A stretch of DNA of 64,000 nt, from positions 104,331 through 168,330 of the forward strand of contig NZ_RRAZ01000006.1 in the NCBI RefSeq assembly GCF_003863335.1, in the 5' to 3' direction. A program made the translations under genes and the position numbers. This stretch comes from Falsigemmobacter faecalis (lineage in GTDB: Bacteria; Pseudomonadota; Alphaproteobacteria; Rhodobacterales; Rhodobacteraceae). Positions 35,853 to 44,345 of this stretch are shown piece after piece. The notes beneath the pieces are model-generated. The model was not told the origin of the DNA. It worked only from the letters and a program-made list of their open reading frames with translations, and made no database searches. Within the stretch, counting starts at the first letter, position 1. Every line of letters begins with the position of its first letter.

Positions 35853-36473
35853 ATGACTGAAGCCGATCGCCCCCAGCTTTACCTGATCACCCCGCCGACC
35901 TTTGATCTCGAGGTGTTCCCCGCCAAACTCGCCTCGGTGCTCGACAGCGCTGAGATTGCCTGCCTGCGCCTGTCGCTCTCCAGCCGCGATGAGGATGAAA
36001 TCGCCCGCGCCGCTGATGCGCTGCGCGAGGTTGCTCATGCCCGTGACGTGGCGCTGGTCATCGAAAAACATGTGCAGCTGGTTGAGCGCCTTGGCCTTGA
36101 CGGTGTGCATCTGACCGATGGCGCGCGCAATGTGCGCAAGATCCGCAAGGATCTGGGCCCCGATGCCATCATCGGCACCTTCTGCGGCAATACCCGCCAC
36201 GAAGGCATCAGCGCGGCTGAAGCCGGCACCGATTACGTGGCCTTCGGCCCGGTCGGTGAGACCGTGCTCGGGGACGGCAGCAAGGCCGATATCGATCTCT
36301 TCGCCTGGTGGTCGGATATGATCGAAGTGCCGGTCGTGGCCGAAGGCGCGCTGACCGAAGATCTGGTGCGTGAGCTTACTCCGGTGACCGATTTCTTTGC
36401 TTTTGGCGAAGAGATCTGGCGTCATGAGGATCCGGCCGCCGCTCTGGCCGTTCTTCTGAAAGCCATGGGCTGA
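35853..36473 (+). CDS. ThiE-like (thiamine phosphate synthase family) protein with altered active site
   Basis: A 206-residue TIM barrel of the ThiE/TenI superfamily. The fold markers are [30 protein letters not shown] near 84-100 and [13 protein letters not shown] near 127-139. ThiE residues that bind the pyrimidine pyrophosphate and Mg are missing: where NDR.DLA is expected the protein has EKHVQLV, and the HxGQxD segment reads HLTDGAR. It may be a TenI-like or otherwise repurposed enzyme. A hairpin GGCCCCC/GGGGGCC (36476-36494) follows the stop. Confidence 0.75.
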   Translation: MTEADRPQLYLITPPTFDLEVFPAKLASVLDSAEIACLRLSLSSRDEDEIARAADALREVAHARDVALVIEKHVQLVERLGLDGVHLTDGARNVRKIRKDLGPDAIIGTFCGNTRHEGISAAEAGTDYVAFGPVGETVLGDGSKADIDLFAWWSDMIEVPVVAEGALTEDLVRELTPVTDFFAFGEEIWRHEDPAAALAVLLKAMG

Positions 36474-36535
36474 CAGGCCCCCTCGCCGGGGGCCCTGCGC
36501 CCCTGGCGGATCCCGGTCAGCGCGAGAGGCCGCCC

Positions 36536-37960
36536 ATGCAGTTCGATAACCTCTATGCCCGCCTTCCTGACCGGATGTTTGCCCGGGTCCCGCCCACCCC
36601 TGTGGCCGAGCCCGGGCTGATTGCCGTTAATGACACCCTGGCGCGGAAGCTGGGCCTTGATCCCGACTGGCTGAAAAGCCCCGAAGGTCTGGCCGTTCTG
36701 GCCGGAAACGCCCTGCCCGAGGGGGCCGAGCCGCTGGCGCAGGCCTATGCCGGGCAGCAGTTCGGCAATTGGGTGCCGCAGCTGGGCGATGGCCGCGCGG
36801 TGCTGCTGGGCGAGTTGATCGCCCGCGATGGCAGCCATCAGGACTGGCAGTTGAAGGGTGCAGGGCGCACGCCCTTTTCGCGCGGCGGCGATGGCCGGGC
36901 CTGGATGGGGCCGGTGATCCGCGAATATCTGATCTCTGAGGCGATGCATGCCCTTGGGGTGCCCACCACCCGCGCGCTGGCCGCCGTGACCACCGGAGAG
37001 CCGGTCTGGCGCGAAGGCGCCCTCCCGGGTGCCATCCTGTCGCGCATCGCACCAAGCCATATCCGTGTCGGCACCTTCCAGTATTTCTCCGCCCGCGAGG
37101 ACCTGGAGGCGCTGCGCCTGCTGACCGATCTTGCCTGCACGCGGCATTATCCGGGTGTCAGCGGGGCCGAAGGCCTGCTGGAGGCCGCCACTCTCGCCCA
37201 GGCCGAACTGGTCGCGCAATGGATGAGCTTTGGGTTCATCCACGGCGTGATGAATACCGACAATGCCCATGTCGGCGGGATCACCATCGATTATGGCCCC
37301 TGCGCTTTCATGGATGGCTATCACCCCGATAAGGTCTTCTCCTCGATCGACCGCAACGGGCGCTATGCCTATTCCAACCAGCCGCAGATCGCGGTCTGGA
37401 ATATCGCGCAGCTGGCCTCGGCGCTGCTGCCGCTGATGGATACCGATGAGGCAAAAGCGGTTGAGCGTGCCACGGCCATCGTGCACCGCTATGCCGAGCT
37501 TTATCAGGCGGCCTGGGCGCGGCGCTTCCGCGCCAAACTGGGGCTGCTGACGGAAGAAGAGGGCGATATCGCCCTGATCCACCGGCTTCTGGACCGCATG
37601 GCAAAGCTGAACGCCGATTTCACCCGCACCTTCCGCGGCCTTGCAGAAGGCAGGGCCCGCGACGAATTCGCAGAGCCTGAGGCTTTTGACGCCTGGGAGG
37701 CCGAATGGCTGGCCCGTCTGGCCCGCGAAGGCAGCCCGGTTGAGCAGGCCCGCGCCCGTATCGCCGCGGTCAGCCCGGCCCTCATCCCGCGCAACCACCG
37801 CATTGAGGGCGCCATCGCCTCGGCCGTGGCCGGGGACATCGCCCCCTTCCACCGCCTGGAGGCCGCGCTGAAGACCCCCTTCACCGCCGCCGCGGATGAC
37901 CCTTTGCGTCATGCGCCCCTGCAAAATGAGATCGTGCGCCAGACCTTCTGCGGCACCTGA
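36536..37960 (+). CDS. selO: Protein adenylyltransferase SelO (YdiU family)
   Basis: A pseudokinase that transfers AMP from ATP to protein hydroxyl groups, linked to redox stress. The 474 residues carry [15 protein letters not shown] near 78-92, the nucleotide region [20 protein letters not shown] near 103-122 and the catalytic [20 protein letters not shown] near 238-257. The C-terminus is FCGT, keeping the cysteine that begins the CxxU/CxxC redox motif of the family. The upstream gap contains the hairpin after the ThiE-like gene. Length and motifs are normal for bacterial members. Confidence 0.94.
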   Translation: MQFDNLYARLPDRMFARVPPTPVAEPGLIAVNDTLARKLGLDPDWLKSPEGLAVLAGNALPEGAEPLAQAYAGQQFGNWVPQLGDGRAVLLGELIARDGSHQDWQLKGAGRTPFSRGGDGRAWMGPVIREYLISEAMHALGVPTTRALAAVTTGEPVWREGALPGAILSRIAPSHIRVGTFQYFSAREDLEALRLLTDLACTRHYPGVSGAEGLLEAATLAQAELVAQWMSFGFIHGVMNTDNAHVGGITIDYGPCAFMDGYHPDKVFSSIDRNGRYAYSNQPQIAVWNIAQLASALLPLMDTDEAKAVERATAIVHRYAELYQAAWARRFRAKLGLLTEEEGDIALIHRLLDRMAKLNADFTRTFRGLAEGRARDEFAEPEAFDAWEAEWLARLAREGSPVEQARARIAAVSPALIPRNHRIEGAIASAVAGDIAPFHRLEAALKTPFTAAADDPLRHAPLQNEIVRQTFCGT

Positions 37961-38086
37961 CCCCCCCTGCCCCGGCAAGTCCCCGCCCGCCTTTGCGGCA
38001 GCGGTCTTGACCGGCGGCCCTGAAACACCGTCAAATGCGCGTCAGACCGGAGGATCCGGTGGCCGCTCTCAAATGGAGAACCCTTC

Positions 38087-38548
38087 ATGTTCAGCAAGTC
38101 CCAGGACGAACGCAGCCCCGCCGCCACCCGCGGCCAGGTCTCGGTTCTGGCCTCTGACCTTATCATTACCGGCGTGGTTGCCTCTGAGGGCAGCATTGAG
38201 CTGCACGGCCAGGTGGATGGGGAAATGGCGGCTTCGGTTCTGACCGTCGGCCCCGATGGCCATATGAAGGGCCGCATCCAGGCGGGTCTGGTGGATGTGC
38301 TGGGCTATGTCGAAGGCGCGATCACCTGCTCGGCACTGACGCTGCGCCAGTCGGCCAGGCTCAAATCCGATGTGCAGAGCCCCCGCCTGATCATCGAATC
38401 CGGTGCCGAAGTGGAAGGCCGCTTCTCGCGCCCTGCCCCGGCGGCAACGGCGGAGCCTGCCCCGGCCCCGCAGACCTCTGCCATCCCCTCCGGCGAGACA
38501 GCGCAGGAAACCGGCGAGGACGACAGCCTCGACACCCCGGCGGAGTGA
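38087..38548 (+). CDS. Bactofilin family cytoskeletal protein
   Basis: A polymer-forming protein with a beta-helix core. The 153 residues show the bactofilin repeats between about 20 and 115: VSVLASDLIITGVVASEGSIELHGQVDG, then VGPDGHMKGRIQAGLVDVLGYVEG and ARLKSDVQSPRLIIESGAEVEG. The tail after 115 is Pro/Ala/Glu-rich and disordered. Bactofilins scaffold wall enzymes or shape-determining proteins. No M23 peptidase gene, its frequent partner, is adjacent. The start follows ATGGAG. Confidence 0.92.
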   Translation: MFSKSQDERSPAATRGQVSVLASDLIITGVVASEGSIELHGQVDGEMAASVLTVGPDGHMKGRIQAGLVDVLGYVEGAITCSALTLRQSARLKSDVQSPRLIIESGAEVEGRFSRPAPAATAEPAPAPQTSAIPSGETAQETGEDDSLDTPAE

Positions 38549-38605
38549 TCCTGCCGATTTAAAGCAGAGACCCGGAGGGCGCGCAGCGTCCCCCGGGTTC
38601 AGCCG

Positions 38606-39028
38606 TCAGCGCGGCGGGATGGAATAGGTCATGGTCGCCCGCGCCACCACCTCTTCACGCCCGTCCGAGCGGATCAGCACATCGCCAACCGCCAGAATCC
38701 GCCCCAGTTTTAAAAGCGTTACATCCGCAATGAGATCGCGCCCGGCCTCAGGCTTGCGCATGAAGTCCATGCTGGAGGAGGTGGTCACCGCCAGCGTCAC
38801 CGGACCAAGACGTGCCAGGATCGCGAGATAGACCCCCACATCGGCCAGCGCGAACATCGAGGGCCCCGAGAGCGTGCCCCCCGGCCGCAGATGCTCCTCG
38901 GTGGTGACCAGCCGCACCTGCACGCCGCTGCGCGTCACCTCTTCGATTACGAATCCCTTTGAGACCTGTGGAAAAACCTGATCCATCAGTTGGGTCAGAT
39001 CCTCCGGCCCCAGCGTTGCCGCCATCAT
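38606..39028 (-). CDS. PaaI family hot-dog thioesterase
   Basis: A 140-residue acyl-CoA thioesterase-like protein. The hot-dog signature is EEHLRPGGTLSGPSMFALADVGVYLA near 48-73, with the catalytic-type Asp in ALADVG and His in EEHLRPGG. VTTSSSMDFMRKPEAGRDLIA near 81-101 is the second strand block. The start is the first of two adjacent ATGs after GGAGGAG; the ORF is open far upstream without similarity. It is divergent from a crotonase gene across 61 bp. The substrate is unknown. Confidence 0.85.
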   Translation of the reverse strand: MMAATLGPEDLTQLMDQVFPQVSKGFVIEEVTRSGVQVRLVTTEEHLRPGGTLSGPSMFALADVGVYLAILARLGPVTLAVTTSSSMDFMRKPEAGRDLIADVTLLKLGRILAVGDVLIRSDGREEVVARATMTYSIPPR

Positions 39029-39089
39029 TTGCTGTCTCCTCCCGCGTCCCTCTGTTGTAGAGTTTTGCACAGACGCAGGGAGGCGCAAT

Positions 39090-39881
39090 ATGATTGAGAG
39101 CATTCTGACCGAAACCCGCAGGGGTGACGTAACGACACTCACCCTCAACAGTCCCGCCACGCTGAACGCGCTGTCAGAGGCGATGATCGCAGCGCTGAGC
39201 GCGGCCCTGAGCCGCATCGCAGCAGGCGACAGCCGTGTGGTGATCCTGAAAGGGGCGGGACGGGGATTTTGCGCCGGGCATGATCTGCGCGAGATGCAAA
39301 GCTGGCGCAGCCGTCCCGACGGGGGCCGCGCGGCCTACCAGGATCTGCTTGCCCGCTGCACGCAGATGATGGAGCAGATCCGCAACCTGCCGCAGCCGGT
39401 CATCGCACAGGTGCATGGCATCGCCACGGCGGCGGGCTGTCAGATGGTGGCCGTCTGTGATCTGGCGATCGCAGCCGAGGAGACGAAATTCGGCGTCAAT
39501 GGCGTCAATATCGGGCTTTTCTGCTCAACCCCCATGGTGGCGCTGAGCCGCAATATCCCGCGCAAACAGGCCTTTGAGATGCTGGCGACCGGCAGTTTCA
39601 TTCCGGCCAGCCGCGCGGCGGAGCTTGGTCTGATCAACCGTTCCGTCCCCGCCGAGGCGCTGGAGGCAGAGGTCGGGGCCATGGCCGATGTCCTGGCGGC
39701 GAAACTTCCCGCAGCCCTTCGCATCGGCAAGCCCGCGTTTTACGCGCAGCTCGACCAGCCGCTCGCAGAGGCCTGGGCCACCGGCAGCCGCGCCATCACC
39801 GACAACCTGATGGAGCCGCAGACGGCGGCCGGCATGCAGGCCTTTTTGGAAAAGCGCGCCATGCCCTGGGATCACTCCTGA
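39090..39881 (+). CDS. Enoyl-CoA hydratase/isomerase family protein (ECHDC3-like)
   Basis: A 263-residue crotonase-fold protein. NSPATLNALSEAM near 20-32, FCAGHDLREM near 60-69 and VHGIATAAGCQMVAVCDLAIA near 109-129 build the CoA site and oxyanion hole. The Glu equivalent to Glu144 of rat hydratase is lost (the segment reads NGVNIG), whereas the second Glu remains in AFEMLATG. The STPMVALSRNI segment is typical of the ECHDC3 group, whose activity is not well defined. The start follows GGGAGG. Confidence 0.85.
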   Translation: MIESILTETRRGDVTTLTLNSPATLNALSEAMIAALSAALSRIAAGDSRVVILKGAGRGFCAGHDLREMQSWRSRPDGGRAAYQDLLARCTQMMEQIRNLPQPVIAQVHGIATAAGCQMVAVCDLAIAAEETKFGVNGVNIGLFCSTPMVALSRNIPRKQAFEMLATGSFIPASRAAELGLINRSVPAEALEAEVGAMADVLAAKLPAALRIGKPAFYAQLDQPLAEAWATGSRAITDNLMEPQTAAGMQAFLEKRAMPWDHS

Positions 39882-40279
39882 TCTTTGGCGATGGCTTCCG
39901 CGCGGCGGCGCACCAGGGCCTCGCGCAGATCCTGCATGGCATAGAGCAGGCGGTCCGTCACCACCTCAGCCTCCGCGGCTGTGGCGCGGCTTTGCACCCA
40001 ATGGGCGGTGGCATTCAGCGCATCGGCAAGGCGCAGCGCATCCTCAGCCTCGCGCGCGGCCAGCTCGCCCCGCCGCTCCTCCAGCCAGCAGGCGATGGCG
40101 GCATGATCCTCCGGCGTCAGCACCGCCCCGCCATGGGCGCGGATATTGCCGTTTTTGACATTCACAAAGGCAATCTCCACCAGCTCCACCCGCCGCAGCC
40201 GGTTTTCAGGCGCGATGCGAAAGACCGAAGCCCCGTTGTCGCGGTGGCGGAAGTAATGCGTGACGGCAGTTTCAGACAT
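39872..40279 (-). CDS. Hypothetical protein
   Basis: I do not recognise this 135-residue protein. It has a strong ribosome site (GGAGG six bases before the ATG at 40279). It begins MSETAVTHYFRHRDNGASVF, continues with RRVELVEIAFVNVKNGNIRAHGG, and ends in an Ala/Glu/Arg-rich helical region (about 75-135) likely to form a coiled coil. No signal peptide or membrane segment is seen. It converges on and overlaps the crotonase gene by 10 bp. Confidence 0.65.
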   Translation of the reverse strand: MSETAVTHYFRHRDNGASVFRIAPENRLRRVELVEIAFVNVKNGNIRAHGGAVLTPEDHAAIACWLEERRGELAAREAEDALRLADALNATAHWVQSRATAAEAEVVTDRLLYAMQDLREALVRRRAEAIAKDQE

Positions 40280-40331
40280 GACGGGCCTCCCTCTCGCCCG
40301 CAACCTGAGCGGCAGAGCGCCTGCGGTCAAG

Positions 40332-40359
40332 AAAAAGGGCGACCCCGAAGGGCCGCCCT
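40332..40359 (-). terminator. Rho-independent terminator of the aminotransferase gene
   Basis: On the minus strand, AGGGCG and CGCCCTTTTT enclose a GGCCCTTCGGGGTC loop-stem, with a clear T-run. It lies 24 bp after the stop at 40383. Confidence 0.82.
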
Positions 40360-40382
40360 GATCCGTCGGATCTCTGAAAGGC

Positions 40383-41618
<1,236 letters not shown>

Positions 41619-41745
41619 TCATAGGACCACGGGGGAAACGGTTCAAGGCTTATCGCCCCCAGGCCCCCTGCAATGCCCCGGGCCCCTTGCGCACTGCCTG
41701 CTTTGACGCCATTCAGGGCGCCGTCGCCATTCCGAGGGGAGCCCC

Positions 41746-42021
41746 ATGTCCGAACTTCACGAACACCGCCTCAAGCGGCTTTCCATGCGCTCCTGGCGGC
41801 GCGGCACCAAAGAGATGGATCTGGTGCTCGGGCCCTGGTCGGATGTGCATCTGGCGGATCTGAGTGGCGCGAAACTCGACACCTATGAGCAGCTTCTGGA
41901 TGAGAACGATCAGGACCTTCTCCCTTGGGTTCTCGGCCAGGCGGAGGCCCCGGAGGCGCTGCGCGATCTGATCGCGGAGATCGGCGTCTTTGCCCGGGCG
42001 CGGCTTCGCGCACATCACTGA
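41746..42021 (+). CDS. sdhE: FAD assembly factor SdhE
   Basis: A small protein that promotes covalent attachment of FAD to the succinate dehydrogenase flavoprotein. The 91 residues contain the SdhE signature RRGTKEMDLVLGPW near 18-31 (RGxxExD) and ENDQDLLPWVLGQ near 52-64. The sdh genes are not in the window. The start has GAGGGGAG before it. It precedes the MarR-type regulator by 71 bp, probably as a separate unit. Confidence 0.93.
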   Translation: MSELHEHRLKRLSMRSWRRGTKEMDLVLGPWSDVHLADLSGAKLDTYEQLLDENDQDLLPWVLGQAEAPEALRDLIAEIGVFARARLRAHH

Positions 42022-42063
42022 CGCGCGGTTTACCCTATCCTGGACATTTGCGGTGATTCTGCC

Positions 42064-42081
42064 TGAACTTTCGCGTTCAGC
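42064..42081. promoter_or_regulatory. Inverted repeat before the MarR-type regulator
   Basis: CTGAAC-TTTCGC-GTTCAG lies 11 bp upstream of the start codon and overlaps the region just before the ribosome site. It could be an autoregulatory operator. The 6-bp spacer does not fit the alphaproteobacterial LexA box (7-bp spacer). Confidence 0.35.
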
Positions 42082-42092
42082 CGGAGTCCTCC

Positions 42093-42590
42093 ATGTCGTT
42101 TCAAAGCCGCGTTCCCGATCCCTCCGTCCGCGGGTTGATGCCCGGATATCTTGAAAACCTTGCCCTGGTGGAAAGGCTTCACCGCCTGCTGCTGGACGTC
42201 ATCAAAGATGAATTTGAACGGCTGGGCATGCTGGAGATCAACTCCGTCCAGGCCCTGCTGCTCTTCAACATCGGCGAGAATGAGGTAACGGCCGGAGAGT
42301 TGAAAACCCGCGGCTATTACCAGGGCTCCAACGTCAGCTATAATCTGAAAAAGCTGGTGGAACTGGGCTATATGCACCACCAGCGGTCTGAGATTGACCG
42401 CCGCTCAGTCCGGGTCCGGCTAACCGACAAGGGCCGCGAAGTGCGCATCCTGATGCATGAGCTTTTCGCCCGCCACGCAGAAAGTCTGGTGGCCCGCAGT
42501 ATCGTGAACCCCGATTCGATGGAGACGGTCAACTCAGCCCTGCGCCGGATGGAGCGCTACTGGACTGAGCAGATCCGGTATATTTACTGA
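42093..42590 (+). CDS. MarR-family winged-helix regulator, LdtR/PetP type
   Basis: A 165-residue transcription factor. The N-terminal helix MPGYLENLALVERLHRLLLDVIKDEFERLG is distinctive for the group that includes Liberibacter/Sinorhizobium LdtR and Rhodobacter PetP. The winged helix spans about 50-115, with recognition region TRGYYQGSNVSYNLKKLVELGY and wing SEIDRRSVRVRLTDKG. LdtR controls L,D-transpeptidase genes, and PetP affects cytochrome bc1 expression in R. capsulatus. No petR follows here. It overlaps coq9 tail to tail by 7 bp. Confidence 0.85.
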   Translation: MSFQSRVPDPSVRGLMPGYLENLALVERLHRLLLDVIKDEFERLGMLEINSVQALLLFNIGENEVTAGELKTRGYYQGSNVSYNLKKLVELGYMHHQRSEIDRRSVRVRLTDKGREVRILMHELFARHAESLVARSIVNPDSMETVNSALRRMERYWTEQIRYIY

Positions 42591-43216
42591 ACGCCGGGCC
42601 GCGCGGTTGCACGTTTCAAAATGCGCAGAGGGACCGTCAGCGGATTTTTCCGCAGATCTGCCTTGGCCTGCTCAAACCGCATCACCGAGGCGATGCGGCG
42701 GTCGAGAAAGCCCCGGGTGTCCGCCGCGCCTTCACTCTCATCACCCAGCCAGTAAAGAACGGTTGCGCCATAGACCGCTGAAAGCGTGGCGCGCTTGGAG
42801 TAATGGCTGAAGCCCGTGGCGCTGTCTCCGGCGAGTTTCCAGATCAGATCCGCCGTCTGCCAGATGGCCGAAGCCCCCTCTGCCGCCAGATGCGGCAGCG
42901 CCAGAAGCGCGCTGGCCGCCCGCACGACATCACGGTCACCGGCAGCCTCGAGGCGCATCATGACCAGTTCAGTGATTCGCTCGCGAAACCGCAAAGCGCT
43001 GAGATCGATCTGAGCCGCTTTGTCGCGCAGCGCTTCATCGCCCAGGCGATGCGCGGTCAGCGCCAGATCTGCGCCGCCGCGCGGCATATGCACGCGCGCG
43101 AGGGCCGGATCGATGCCAATATCGCGGGCAGCGGCCGCCAGAGTCGCATCCGACCAGCCATCAAATGGCACGTGATCCAGTGCCGCCCGTGCCAGTTTTG
43201 CTTTCAGCCCGGTCAT
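42584..43216 (-). CDS. COQ9 family ubiquinone biosynthesis protein
   Basis: A lipid-binding protein of the TetR-like COQ9 fold, needed for ubiquinone hydroxylation in mitochondria and found in alphaproteobacteria. The 210 residues show LDHVPFDGWSDATLAAAARDIGID near 12-35, HMPRGGADLALTAHRLGD near 40-57 and the C-terminal amphipathic region RGFLDRRIASVMRFEQAKADLRKNP. The start follows GGAGG; the ORF extends 12 codons upstream. It is divergent from rpsU. UbiE and UbiB of the same pathway are encoded at 24-27 kb. Confidence 0.88.
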   Translation of the reverse strand: MTGLKAKLARAALDHVPFDGWSDATLAAAARDIGIDPALARVHMPRGGADLALTAHRLGDEALRDKAAQIDLSALRFRERITELVMMRLEAAGDRDVVRAASALLALPHLAAEGASAIWQTADLIWKLAGDSATGFSHYSKRATLSAVYGATVLYWLGDESEGAADTRGFLDRRIASVMRFEQAKADLRKNPLTVPLRILKRATARPGVQ

Positions 43217-43314
43217 CTCAGCCTCCGCTTTGCAGACCGGCAGGGTAGACAACTTCCCCGCCTTTTGCTATAGGCGCCAGGCCTGCACATTCAGTGCAAC
43301 TCAAACCTAGAAAG

Positions 43315-43328
43315 GTGGTGAAAACCAC
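43315..43328 (+). promoter_or_regulatory. Hairpin sequestering the rpsU ribosome site
   Basis: GTGGT-GAAA-ACCAC, a 5-bp stem with a GAAA tetraloop, uses the Shine-Dalgarno bases AAAGGTGGTGA and ends immediately before the ATG. It could reduce translation in a temperature- or protein-dependent way. Confidence 0.45.
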
Positions 43329-43535
43329 ATGCAGGTCAGCGTTCGCGACAATAACGTCGATCAGGCCCTCCGGGCTCTGAAGAAAAAGCTCCAGCGCGAA
43401 GGCGTCTTCCGCGAAATGAAGCTCAAGCAGCATTTCGAGAAACCGTCCGTCAAAAAAGCCCGTGAGCAAGCCGAAGCGATCCGCCGTGCGCGTAAACTCG
43501 CGCGCAAGAAAGCGCAGCGCGAAGGCGCTCTCTGA
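43329..43535 (+). CDS. rpsU: 30S ribosomal protein S21
   Basis: A small basic protein of the 30S platform. The 68 residues begin [20 protein letters not shown] and continue [37 protein letters not shown] in the usual order. It has its own leader hairpin and terminator. Divergent to coq9. Confidence 0.97.
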   Translation: MQVSVRDNNVDQALRALKKKLQREGVFREMKLKQHFEKPSVKKAREQAEAIRRARKLARKKAQREGAL

Positions 43536-43574
43536 GCGATTTCGAACACTGGGTGACTTAGGTCACCGATGGTG

Positions 43575-43605
43575 AACCCCCAGGGCCTGGCCTTCGGGGG
43601 TTTTT
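43575..43605 (+). terminator. Rho-independent terminator of rpsU
   Basis: AACCCCC...GGGGGTTTTT with an inner AGGGCCTGGCCTT fold makes a strong stem with a T-run. It begins 40 bp after the rpsU stop. Confidence 0.88.
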
Positions 43606-44143
43606 CATTGCCCGATCCTGTCCGCTCGGCCCCCAAAAACATCGGACAGACCCCTGGCACTCCCAGCCCCGCCCGGAAGAATATTTCCTCAGCACGGCAT
43701 CCGGACCGCCAGAGCCGCGCGTCTTTCGTCCGGAACGTTCTCAGACTGCCCCGGGCTTTAAGTGCCGCAAGGCAGACCATCCTGTGCCGCCAGCATATGC
43801 CTCTCTTCGTCAGAATCGCCCCGGTCGACCCGCGCCTGCCCGATCTGCCCTTCCTCAATCGGCGTCATACCGCGCCATTTCAGGGCATCCCTGCAGCAGA
43901 GCGAAATAGTCTGACGAACAGGCCCCTGGCCACCTGCCGCAAAATCAGTCTCCGACATCTTTGACGAAACACATCACCGGCGCACAGCCCGCCCGGGAAA
44001 AGCCGTCCCGCAGCAGGCAGCGATCCGCACCGGCATGCCTCAGTCTGCCTCCCCCGCCGGTGCCTCCCGGGAGACGCATGTCCCGCAACGCCTGCAGGCT
44101 GAGCCGAAAATTCGAAAAATTTAGCGCGTTGAAAAGCAATATT
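43606..44143. other. Gene-free stretch upstream of the leu leader
   Basis: About 540 bp without a recognisable gene. Short ORFs are present on both strands (for example minus 43758-43958) but none has a good ribosome site together with a recognisable protein pattern. No tRNA or IS end was found. Confidence 0.5.
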
Positions 44144-44148
44144 CGGTC

Positions 44149-44176
44149 TTTTCAACCGCATCAGGCTGAGTATAGT
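44149..44176 (+). promoter_or_regulatory. Candidate promoter of the leu leader
   Basis: TATAGT at 44171-44176 is a good -10. TTTTCA at 44149-44154 is a weak -35 at 16-bp spacing. The expected transcription start is at about 44183-44184, the A of the leader ATG. A TTGAAAA/TTTTCAA inverted repeat (44130-44136 and 44149-44155) overlaps the -35. Confidence 0.5.
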
Positions 44177-44183
44177 TCCAGGT

Positions 44184-44270
44184 ATGACACGGGACCAACA
44201 TATCGCGCATGCCGGCACTCCCGCCGCGCTCAGCCTCTCCCGGGGTCTGCTTCTTCTTACGCTCCTCTGA
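44184..44270 (+). CDS. leuL: Leucine leader peptide of leuA
   Basis: A 28-codon ORF, MTRDQHIAHAGTPAALSLSR then GLLLLTLL and TGA, placed 75 bp upstream of leuA. Eight of the last 13 codons are Leu, including four in a row followed by Thr-Leu-Leu, which is the hallmark of a ribosome-mediated attenuator sensing leucyl-tRNA. The stop codon lies inside a hairpin. No good Shine-Dalgarno sequence precedes the ATG, and the -10 box at 44171 places the transcript start at or next to the A of ATG. The mRNA may therefore be leaderless, as known for trpL of Sinorhizobium meliloti. The function is inferred from layout and composition. Confidence 0.78.
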   Translation: MTRDQHIAHAGTPAALSLSRGLLLLTLL

Positions 44271-44312
44271 GCGTGCCCACGGGCGCGACCGCTCAGAGGT
44301 GACCAGCGCCCG
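44227..44312 (+). promoter_or_regulatory. Transcription attenuator of leuA (mutually exclusive hairpins)
   Basis: Segment 1, CGCTCAG (44227-44233), can pair with segment 2, CTGAGCG (44267-44273). Segment 2 as CCTCTGAGCG (44264-44273) also pairs perfectly with segment 3, CGCTCAGAGG (44290-44299). A third stem, CGGGCGC (44280-44286) with GCGCCCG (44306-44312), encloses segment 3 and cannot coexist with the 2:3 pairing. A local hairpin ACGCTC-CTCT-GAGCGT (44259-44274) covers the leader stop. No U-run follows the last stem. Confidence 0.7.
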
Positions 44313-44345
44313 AAGACAGAAGCAAAACCCAAAGGAGTTCAGGCG

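Noticed and set aside
37949..37980. TGA after FCGT at the end of selO, exactly at the position of Sec in the CxxU motif of eukaryotic SelO
   Set aside because: The codons after TGA (Pro-Pro-Leu-Pro-Arg) do not continue the family, I see no SECIS-like hairpin directly after it, and as I recall bacterial relatives commonly end at this Cys-Gly-Thr. A search for selB/selC in the genome would settle it.
42064..42081. LexA box
   Set aside because: The alphaproteobacterial LexA site needs a 7-bp spacer between GAAC/GTTC halves; this repeat has 6.
43758..43958. A 66-codon minus-strand ORF in the gap upstream of the leu leader
   Set aside because: No good ribosome site, no similarity I can name, and the composition does not resemble neighbouring genes.
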